Source of the DNA: Deltaproteobacteria bacterium
Lineage (GTDB): Bacteria; Myxococcota_A; Polyangia; Fen-1088
DNA length: 33,398 bases
NCBI GenBank assembly: GCA_016935975.1
Contig: JAFGPX010000058.1
Span: forward strand, 1-33,398
Direction of reading: 5' to 3'
Made by a program: the position numbers and the translations under genes. The notes under the pieces are model-generated. The model worked only from the letters and a program-made list of their open reading frames with translations. It searched no databases and was not told where the DNA came from. Shown in pieces: positions 23,081 through 30,263 of the stretch. Position 1 is the first letter of the stretch; each line of letters opens with the position of its first letter.

Positions 23081-25089
23081 TGCGCGCGTTCTCTGCCTTT
23101 TCGTTCGCGCCTTACGCCCGAGGGGGCGTCGGCGTGGCGCTGTTCCTGGCGATCTCCGTCTTCGGATGCTTCAAAGAGCCCAAGCTCGACGTCACGCAAC
23201 CTCGTCACTGCCAATCCGACAAGAGTTGTCCCTACGGATACGTCTGCGGCCCCGACGGATTCTGCTGTGCGTCCTCCGACGGGAAGACTTGCAGCGGCGC
23301 GGTCTCCACGGGCGGCGCGGGCGCGCTGGTCGACGGATCGTTGGGCGACGTCGCGTCGGTGGACGCGCCACGCCCAGAGACCGGCGCGGGTAGTGGTGGC
23401 GCGCGGTCGGAGGTGGAACCGGCCGGAGGGGGCGCCGGCGGCGCGGCTGGTTCCGGGGGAAACCTCGACGCGTATGGGACCGGCGGGGGCGGACAGCGCG
23501 ACAGCGGTCTTGATTCGCCCCTCGGTGGCGAAGGTGGCGGGAGCGACGGGGGTGGAGCTGGGGCCATCGGCTCGGGTGGCGTGACCGGAACCGGCGGCAC
23601 CAACGGCTCGGGTGGAGTGGTCGTGACCGGCGGCACCAACGCTTCGGGCGGGGTGACCGGAACCGGCGGCATCGGAACCGGCGGCATCGGAACCGGCGGC
23701 ATCGGAACCGGCGGCATAGGAAGCGGTGGCACCGGGACCGGCGGCACGACGGTGACATGCGGCAGCTCGCAGAAGCCCTGCAATGGCACCTGCATCCCCA
23801 TCACAAGCTGCTGCGGAGGCTGTGGTGGAAACACACCGATCTGCGACAACGGCACCTGCGTGGGGAGACCGAACGGCGATGCCTGCACCCCTTCCGCCGC
23901 CGCCGAGTGCCTCAGCGGCGTGTGCGCCGATGGGGTGTGCTGCAACGTCACTTGCGATGGGCAATGCGAGGCATGCAACACGACTGCCAGCAAAGGTACC
24001 TGTGTTCCGACGACTACCCAGCGTACGCCGTGCACGAGCGATGGCAGCAGCTGTGGCGGAACCTGCGACGGAACGGCCGCGCATCGCGAGGCCTGCTACT
24101 ATCCGCCCTCCAGCTCCGTGTGCGGGGCCGCTTCCTGCAACGGCACCACCAAGATCTTGACCCACGCCCGGTATTGCAGCGGTGACGGCAGGTGCAATGC
24201 CGCGACGACAGATCCCTGCCCGATGGGATGCGCGACCGACGGTTCGGCGCAATGTGCGACCAGCTGTCCGGCCGGCACCTATTTCTGCTCGAATGCTTGC
24301 GTCGAGAGCACCGACTTGCACTGCGGAGCAGATTGTCTCCTGTGCGCGGGCACCTCAAACCCGAAGTGCTACAACGGCACCTGCGTCCAGTGCATCGACA
24401 ACAGCACGTGCTCGACCCCCAATCCGGTGTGCAATACCAGTACCCACACTTGCGTCCAGTGTACCACGGACGGCAATTGTGCGAGCTCCACCCCAAGGTG
24501 CGTAGGTAACACCTGCGTCCAGTGCACCCCGGCCACCCAGTCCGTCGATTGTCCGGCCCTTGGCTATGGGACCGGATCGACGTGCTCTGGAGACCAATGC
24601 CACTGTCGCGGCCCGAGCCCGGGCAATCTTCTGCAAAACCCAGGGTTCGAAAGCTCTCTATCCAGCTGGAACCTTGTGTCTCCAAGCTATGTAAGCCACG
24701 CCGGAGATGATGCTGATTCTTGCGTGGCCTCGGGTTCGGCTCACGTGAGCGCCTACGGGTTCGAGTTCGGGAAGGTCAACCAGTGTGTCGCTGTGTCGGG
24801 CGACCACTCCTACAACTTCGGATACAAGTACAAGCAGGTGGCTACCGACCCAGACGCCCTTGAATGCATCCTCTATTTCTACCAGGGGGGCGGCTGCGCG
24901 GGAGACGACTGGACCATGCTGCAGATCTACAGCGGAGCAGTTCCTCCCATCGACAATTGGGGGAGCAAGACGACTACAGTCAGCCCACCGACAGGCACTG
25001 GGAGCATCCTGGTCGAATGCCAAGGGGTCAATTTCTATGACGGTTGGTTCGACCAGGTCTACTTGAACGGTTCCGGCGGCTACTACTGA
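23080..25089 (+). CDS. Cys-rich lipoprotein with Gly/Thr linker and C-terminal carbohydrate-binding-like domain
   Basis: 669 residues. The lipobox VFGC (Cys30) follows the hydrophobic LFLAISVFG, so it should be a lipid-anchored surface protein. A small Cys-rich knot (about 45-70, SCPYGYVCGPDGFCC) comes next. Residues about 80-225 are Gly/Ser/Thr linker ending in exact 15-base repeats. A long Cys-rich region (about 226-510) has the Myxococcota-type pattern CADGVCCN..CDGQCEACN and repeated CVQC units. The last 150 residues (NLLQNPGFESSLSSWNL to the end) look like a jelly-roll carbohydrate-binding module. The start at 23080 was chosen for AGGAG 7 bases upstream (23068-23072) and the lipobox; an open frame from 22924 is only readthrough. 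No enzyme domain is visible, so an adhesive or binding role is likely. Confidence 0.75.
   Translation: MRAFSAFSFAPYARGGVGVALFLAISVFGCFKEPKLDVTQPRHCQSDKSCPYGYVCGPDGFCCASSDGKTCSGAVSTGGAGALVDGSLGDVASVDAPRPETGAGSGGARSEVEPAGGGAGGAAGSGGNLDAYGTGGGGQRDSGLDSPLGGEGGGSDGGGAGAIGSGGVTGTGGTNGSGGVVVTGGTNASGGVTGTGGIGTGGIGTGGIGTGGIGSGGTGTGGTTVTCGSSQKPCNGTCIPITSCCGGCGGNTPICDNGTCVGRPNGDACTPSAAAECLSGVCADGVCCNVTCDGQCEACNTTASKGTCVPTTTQRTPCTSDGSSCGGTCDGTAAHREACYYPPSSSVCGAASCNGTTKILTHARYCSGDGRCNAATTDPCPMGCATDGSAQCATSCPAGTYFCSNACVESTDLHCGADCLLCAGTSNPKCYNGTCVQCIDNSTCSTPNPVCNTSTHTCVQCTTDGNCASSTPRCVGNTCVQCTPATQSVDCPALGYGTGSTCSGDQCHCRGPSPGNLLQNPGFESSLSSWNLVSPSYVSHAGDDADSCVASGSAHVSAYGFEFGKVNQCVAVSGDHSYNFGYKYKQVATDPDALECILYFYQGGGCAGDDWTMLQIYSGAVPPIDNWGSKTTTVSPPTGTGSILVECQGVNFYDGWFDQVYLNGSGGYY
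23659..23730 (+). repeat. 15-base tandem repeat coding GTGGI units
   Basis: GGAACCGGCGGCATC is repeated at 23659, 23674, 23689 and 23704 (the last ending ATA), followed by a degenerate fifth unit GGAAGCGGTGGC. The near-identity at DNA level, including third codon positions, indicates recent slippage expansion within the lipoprotein linker. Confidence 0.85.
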
Positions 25090-25357
25090 CACGCTCGCTA
25101 GAGGCATGAGATCTGCTCACCCTATGTCGTCTTGTGCCAAAACTCGATCGCGTTCGTCTTGGCTGTGTGCAGAGACGTGCCTATCAGGCTGCTGAAGGAA
25201 CTAGCCGAAATACGCCGGGTCGCCTGTCGTTCGCCAGCTCATCATCCGAAACCGTGGTCTTCCGTCGGTGTGCGCGGGAATCCGTAGATGTCGTAGTCAC
25301 CAGCATGTCGCTCTTGCCTACACCGGAGTTCGGTATGTTCCCGCACACAGCAGGGCG
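25090..25357. other. Non-coding stretch at the right end of the lower-GC segment
   Basis: Together with the following repeat this makes a 324-base gap between the Cys-rich lipoprotein and the SIR2-TPR gene. Short open frames exist on both strands, but none has a recognised motif, a ribosome binding site or good coding character. No terminator or tRNA was recognised. Confidence 0.5.
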
Positions 25358-25465
25358 AGGCGGAAGCGGCGCCGAGAGCGAAATGTGCGGGCGGCTTGGG
25401 CTCGGACGCGCTGCTAGCCCTGCGTCTTGATCTGCATGTGGCTCATGCGGCGCCTGGGCCCGCCG
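25358..25465. repeat. Right direct repeat covering the 3' end of the SIR2-TPR gene
   Basis: In-place copy of the sequence duplicated at 17210-17317, in the same orientation. The best-matching core is 25403-25465; it includes the last codons and the TAG of the SIR2-TPR gene. Confidence 0.75.
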
Positions 25466-28400
25466 GCGGGCTCGGCCGGCGGCGTGATGTTGACCTGCAC
25501 GCCCAGCGCGGCGCGCACGGCGAAGTGGTCGTCGCTCACGAAATAGGACAGCAGATCGTTCATGCGCTCGGCGAGCAGCAGCGGGCTTTGCCCGGTGGGC
25601 TCGAGGGCCAGGACCCGGCTGGCCGCCACGACGTCGCCGGACAGCGCCAGGGCGGCACGCGAGACGGTGAGGTCCGAGGCGACGATCCATTTGCCGATGT
25701 CGACCTCGGCGCCGCAAGCCTCGACGTAGCGCTTGGCCAGCACCTTCAGCTCGGCCCGCAACGGCGACGCCAGCAGGCCGTCGAGCTGCTTGGCCATCTT
25801 ATCGACCGCTGGCCCGTGCTCGCCGGGACCGACGGGCGCGCCGCCCAGTTGCAGCCCGGCGCGCACGGCGATGTCGAGCGCGGCGCCGGTGGGCAGCGCC
25901 AGCCGCGGCAGGCGCTCGGGCCGCAGCTGCATCATGCGCTTGGCGAGATCGAAGACCACCTCGCTCTGCGAGGCGAGCTGGCCGAAGCCGATGCCCACGA
26001 CCAGCGAGGGCAAGAGCGTGTTCTTCTCCTTGAGATTGGCCGGTAGGACGGTGCCCGGCGCGTCCCGCTTGACGAACACGTCGGGGACCTTGGATTCGAT
26101 GGTGTTGGCCACGAAGCGTATGGAGGCGGCGAAAGGCCAGGCATCGGTGCCGGTGTCCACACGCGCGTGCTTGTCGAGACCCAGGGCCTTGGGCGGCTGC
26201 GCCGTGGTCATGGCGATGGCCGGTCCGAGCAGCGCGAAGAGGGCATCGAGGTAGGGGTTCTCGTCGGGATGGACCACCTTGCGCCACAGCTCGCCGGTGA
26301 GCTTGCCGGCCGTGGCGGGATTTTGCGTGGGGCGGTAGTTCTCGTAGAGGGCTCGCAGCGGTGGATCGGCCTTGCCCAGGCAGGTCATGGCCCCGGCCAC
26401 GCACCACATCTTGTCGTGCGCGCCGGCCTGGAAGTAGAGCGCGGCCAGCGCCTTGTAGGACTCGATGCGGTCGGGCTTGCGCAGCACCAGGAACTGGTGC
26501 TGGGCGATGGCCTTGTCGGCCTTGGACGGGCCCATGTCGAAGTACATCTGGGCCAGCCGTTCCTGGCGTGCCAGGTTGTTGCGGTCGAGCGACACCGCGA
26601 CCTCCGTGGTCAGGGCCGCGCTCTCCCTGTCGTGCTGCTTGAGCGCCACGTCGGCCAGGGCGTCCCACAGGCGCAGCTTGGCCTCGGCCGGCGCGTCCTG
26701 GGGCAGACGCTTGATCTGCTTGCGCAGGGCGCGCTCGAGCTCCTTCCACTGCTTGGCATCGCCCAGCAGTTTCTCGATGGCCTCGAAGGCCTTGGGGTAC
26801 TGCGGGCTGTCGTCGAGCACCTTGGCGAATCGCTCGACCGCCTTGCCGGTGTCTCCGAGCTCGTCGCGGTAGATGGCGGCCATCGCGTAGTTGAGCTTGG
26901 CCCGGTCGGAGGCCTCGCCTTCCAGCTCCACCAGCTTCTCCAAGGCCGAAAGCGCCGAGGACCACGCCTTCTCGGCCGTGTAGTAGTCGAGCGTCTTGTA
27001 CAGCACCTGCCGGCGCTCGGGCAGGAGCACCAGCACCTGCCGGTAGGCGTCCATGGCGCCTTTCCAGTCGCTCTGCTTCTCGTGCAGGACGTCGCCGATG
27101 TCCTCCAGAATCGTGGCGCGCTCCTCGTCGGAGGCGGCCATGGGCAAGAGCTTGCGTTTGAGCGCCACCGCCTTGGGCCAGTCCTCGCGCGTGGTGCGCA
27201 GTCCGATGAGCGCTTCGAGCAGATCACGCTTGGCCGGCTCGAGGGCCAGTGCCTCTTCGTAGCAGCGCAGGGCCGTCGCTTGGTCGTCGGTCCGCTGCGC
27301 GCAGATGGCGAGCTTCTCGTAGAGGGAGACCAGGGTCTGGTTGTCGATTTCAACGGGGAGCAGGCTCTTGGCGCGCTCGTATTCGGCGCGCGCCTCGGCC
27401 CACGCCTCGCGCTCGTAATGCAGGTCGCCCAGCTCGCGCGCCAGCGCGAACGATTCCTTGTCGAGCGCGGCCGCCGCGGCCAGCGCGCCGGCTGCCTTGT
27501 CGAGCTTGTCTTGCCGGCGCGCGCAGCGGGCTTGCCGCTGCAGCAACTCGCGCTTGGCCGTGTCGTCCTCGGTCTTGCGCAGAAGGAGATCGAGCAGAGG
27601 CTCGGCGTCCGGCCATTCCTCGCGTTTCTCGCGCAGCGCGAGCAGCTTGCCGGCGGCGCTGGTTTGCTCGGGGTCGGCGGCCAGGGCGCTTTGGTAGCAC
27701 GCGATGGCCTTGGCTTCGTCGTCGAGATTGTCGAGATGGATGGTGCCCGCCTCGGCGAACAGGCGCCCGAGCTCGAGCGGGTTCTGCGTGCGCTCGGCGG
27801 CGTCGAGCAGGAACTTGGCGGCGCGCAGGTAGTCGCCCTTGTCCCTGGCCAGGTCGGCCATGGCGAGCAGCGGCGCCGGGTTGCCGACATCGCGCTCCAG
27901 GCACCTGGCGAAGATCTCCTCGGCCGCGGCCACATCGGCGGGCAGGAAGGCGCGCGCCACGGACAGGGCGCCATTGGTGTCGTGCAGCTTGTCGAGGAGG
28001 ATGGCGGCGCGCTCCAGCCGCAGCGGGCGGGCCTCGTCGCTGGTCTTCTGCTCGGCACGGCGCTCGATGTGGTCGGCCAGCGCCTTCCACTGCTCGCTCC
28101 TGCGGTAGAGATCCTCTATTTTGTCGAGCAGCGCGACGTCGCCCGAGTCTCTGGCGAGCTGTTTCTCGTACAGAGCGCCCAACTCCTGCCACTGCTGCGT
28201 TTGCTTGTAGACCTCTTCCAGCTTGGCCAGGGCCTCGTCGTCCTCGGGGTTGCGGGCGAGCATGCGCTGGTAGAGCGCGACCAGCTCGGGGAAGTTCTGG
28301 GCCTTGCGGAACCTGGCCTCGAGCTTCGCCAACGCGGCCTGGTTCTCGGGGTCGCGGCTCAGCCGGTCGGTGAGCAGCTCGACGAGCGGCGTGTTCTGTC

Positions 28401-29838
28401 GGGTGCGCTCGAAGAACTCCTCGAGCTTGGCAGCAAAGGCGGCGTTCTCCGGCTCGCGCTGCGCGGCCCTGGTGAACAAGGCAATCAGGGCGTCCCAGCG
28501 CTCCGCCTTGCGCAGCAGCGCCTCGAGCCCATCCAGGGCCTCGGCATTCGCCGGATTGCGGTCGAGTAGCTTCTCGAAAGCGGCGATCGCGTCTTCGCGG
28601 CGGGCCGGATCCTCGGCCAGCAAGCGCGCCACGCCGAGGGCCATCTGGTCCGCCTCGGGCGCGCCCGCGGCTTCTTTCTCGATCTGGGCCAGCTCGTCGT
28701 GGAATTCCTTGGACTGTCCGGCGAGCTCGGCCACGCGCTTGGCGTCGCCCAAGAGCGCCGTGTCGTGGGGGGCCAGACGCAGGGCCATCATCAATACGGC
28801 GTAGGCTCGGTCGGGCGCCTGCAGTTCCTTGTCGAGCACCAGTCCGGCTTCGTAGAGGTCGGCGGCCTGCTCCTTGGGGTCGGTCTGCAGCTCGACCTTG
28901 TTGACCAGGGCCGCGACCAGGCGCTCCCACTCTCTGTTCTCGCACAGGGTCGCCAGGCCCTGCTCCAGCATGTCGTGCGCTTCCTCGTCGTCCGGATCGG
29001 CGGCAATGCGCTCCAGCCAGGCCTCGACATGGTCCGCCGGTGGCTTGTCGCCGGCCAGGCTGCAGGCCTGCGCCAGGGCCCGCAGGGCCTCGTCGAGATT
29101 GCCCTCGAACGCGACCGGCACCAGGCCGAATTCGGCTCTGATCCGGCGGGTGTCGAGGTCCGACAAGCCGGTGCCGACGAAGTAGTGCTCGAGCGTGGAG
29201 GGACTGGCCCCGAGCAGGCGGCCCAGCATGGCGAGGTCGGGAGAGCCGGGGGCGAAGCCCGCGAACACGAACGACCATTTCTTGTGCAGGCCGAGGAGGA
29301 AGTCGCCGGCGCCCGGAGCCACGATTCTCTCGGGGATTTCCCCAGGGGTCAGGCACAGCGAATCGGACAGGTCGGCGCGGCCGAAGATCTGCAGCAGGAA
29401 GCGGCCGCGGCCGGGCTCGAGGGCGGCGGCGTTGCTCGCGAACACCATGCGCTCGGCCGGGGTTTGGGCTTCGCCGAGAGCCGTGGTCCACAGACTGTCG
29501 AAACCGGTGGTGACGATGCCGCGCCACGGCGCTTGCGCGATGGCACGAATGCTCTCCGGCACCGGCGCCGCGACCGGGAAGGCCTCGGCCAGGACGACGG
29601 AAAGGGCGTCCACCGCCACGAGATCGCGCATCAACGCCGCGGCGGTGGCGAGCCGACCTCCGGTCACGAGCTCGAGGAAAGCCTGTTTGTGCGATTCGTT
29701 CTCGATCCACTCGGCCATGCGCTCGCACAGCTCGTTCCAATTGGGCAGACCGGCCAATTCGGCACACCCGAGGCCCGTCACCAGAACCGCCTGACGGGTC
29801 TTGAGGCGTTCGACCAGAGAATCGGGCAGAAGGTGCAT
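25414..29838 (-). CDS. Very large TPR protein with degenerate N-terminal SIR2-like domain
   Basis: 1474 residues from the ATG at 29838, chosen for the GGGAG 5 bases upstream; the frame stays open to 30243 but that part is non-coding. Residues 1-265 follow the SIR2-like (SIR2_2) fold: GLGCAELAGLPNW (22-34) as the NAD-binding start, TTGFDSLW (110-117), LLQIFGRADL (148-157) and FVFAGFAPGSPDL (190-202). The two catalytic positions are changed: Asn of TTN to Gly112, and His of the HG motif to Phe152, so NADase activity is doubtful. Residues about 270-1180 are TPR/HAT-like helical repeats (units like NPEDDEALAKLEEVYKQTQQWQELGALYEKQL). A conserved-looking alpha/beta C-terminal region (about 1180-1450) is unassigned. 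No signal peptide: cytoplasmic. Likely a protein-binding scaffold. Its 3' tail is duplicated beside recD2. Confidence 0.8.
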   Translation of the reverse strand: MHLLPDSLVERLKTRQAVLVTGLGCAELAGLPNWNELCERMAEWIENESHKQAFLELVTGGRLATAAALMRDLVAVDALSVVLAEAFPVAAPVPESIRAIAQAPWRGIVTTGFDSLWTTALGEAQTPAERMVFASNAAALEPGRGRFLLQIFGRADLSDSLCLTPGEIPERIVAPGAGDFLLGLHKKWSFVFAGFAPGSPDLAMLGRLLGASPSTLEHYFVGTGLSDLDTRRIRAEFGLVPVAFEGNLDEALRALAQACSLAGDKPPADHVEAWLERIAADPDDEEAHDMLEQGLATLCENREWERLVAALVNKVELQTDPKEQAADLYEAGLVLDKELQAPDRAYAVLMMALRLAPHDTALLGDAKRVAELAGQSKEFHDELAQIEKEAAGAPEADQMALGVARLLAEDPARREDAIAAFEKLLDRNPANAEALDGLEALLRKAERWDALIALFTRAAQREPENAAFAAKLEEFFERTRQNTPLVELLTDRLSRDPENQAALAKLEARFRKAQNFPELVALYQRMLARNPEDDEALAKLEEVYKQTQQWQELGALYEKQLARDSGDVALLDKIEDLYRRSEQWKALADHIERRAEQKTSDEARPLRLERAAILLDKLHDTNGALSVARAFLPADVAAAEEIFARCLERDVGNPAPLLAMADLARDKGDYLRAAKFLLDAAERTQNPLELGRLFAEAGTIHLDNLDDEAKAIACYQSALAADPEQTSAAGKLLALREKREEWPDAEPLLDLLLRKTEDDTAKRELLQRQARCARRQDKLDKAAGALAAAAALDKESFALARELGDLHYEREAWAEARAEYERAKSLLPVEIDNQTLVSLYEKLAICAQRTDDQATALRCYEEALALEPAKRDLLEALIGLRTTREDWPKAVALKRKLLPMAASDEERATILEDIGDVLHEKQSDWKGAMDAYRQVLVLLPERRQVLYKTLDYYTAEKAWSSALSALEKLVELEGEASDRAKLNYAMAAIYRDELGDTGKAVERFAKVLDDSPQYPKAFEAIEKLLGDAKQWKELERALRKQIKRLPQDAPAEAKLRLWDALADVALKQHDRESAALTTEVAVSLDRNNLARQERLAQMYFDMGPSKADKAIAQHQFLVLRKPDRIESYKALAALYFQAGAHDKMWCVAGAMTCLGKADPPLRALYENYRPTQNPATAGKLTGELWRKVVHPDENPYLDALFALLGPAIAMTTAQPPKALGLDKHARVDTGTDAWPFAASIRFVANTIESKVPDVFVKRDAPGTVLPANLKEKNTLLPSLVVGIGFGQLASQSEVVFDLAKRMMQLRPERLPRLALPTGAALDIAVRAGLQLGGAPVGPGEHGPAVDKMAKQLDGLLASPLRAELKVLAKRYVEACGAEVDIGKWIVASDLTVSRAALALSGDVVAASRVLALEPTGQSPLLLAERMNDLLSYFVSDDHFAVRAALGVQVNITPPAEPAGGPRRRMSHMQIKTQG

Positions 29839-30263
29839 GGAGACTCCCTTCGAAGAAAGAAGGCGCGGCAGACCTCTTGGGGGCCAAACCTTACCCGATT
29901 GTTCAAGCTGCGTACACCGTGCCCCGCGCTTCGCGCGATCCCCGCACCGGGATCGAAGTGCGCAGGAGCCGAGCAAGTGGCGGCCGCGCAAGGCGAATCG
30001 GACCGCGCGGCAGCGCTCGTCGTCGAAGGATTGGCGAAGGATTGTGCCGGGTTGCGCGTCGAGGCCGCAGCGGCCGCGGACGGTCGGCGCTGCGGCGGGC
30101 CAGGTCGGCACGAGCGGCGGGAGCGGGCGCAAAGAAGGAAGTGACGGGCTCGTCGCGTGGATGTACCTTTGTTCGGGCCAGCCGGATGCCGGCTCGGGTC
30201 GCTGCGCAGGCGCAGTGGCTACCCCGGCTGGCGCCAGCGGCACCAGACGAACAAGGAGATCTC
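29839..30263. other. 425-base divergent intergenic region
   Basis: Lies between the SIR2-TPR start (-) and the TTG-start gene (+) and should hold both promoters. Frames through it are open on both strands only because of high GC and show no motif. The visible structure is a tandem pair of CGAAGGATTG (30024-30033 and 30035-30044, 11-base spacing) that could be an operator, without further support. No convincing -35/-10 pair was found. Confidence 0.4.
30253..30258 (+). promoter_or_regulatory. Ribosome binding site deciding a TTG start
   Basis: AAGGAG, 5 bases before TTG at 30264. It selects this TTG over the many open upstream codons of the same frame, and a signal peptide begins right there. 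Confidence 0.65.

Noticed and set aside
23659..23730. Possible CRISPR-like array
   Set aside because: Units are 15 bases, contiguous, in frame and code for GTGGI; there are no spacers and no cas genes.
23232..24035. Pro/Val-rich minus-strand frame that looks like a repeat protein
   Set aside because: It is the complement of the TGG linker; the plus strand has the lipobox and ribosome binding site.
25134..25430. Small plus-strand open frame in the gap before the SIR2-TPR gene
   Set aside because: No ribosome binding site, motif or coding bias; it runs into the direct repeat and the antisense of the TPR gene's 3' end.
26167..28569. 800-residue plus-strand open frame
   Set aside because: Antisense to the TPR array; Leu/Gly/Val-rich mirror of its codon bias, with no recognisable domain.
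25414..29838. A classical SIR2 anti-phage defence system
   Set aside because: Catalytic Asn and His appear replaced and no partner defence gene lies beside it, so the defence label is not supported.
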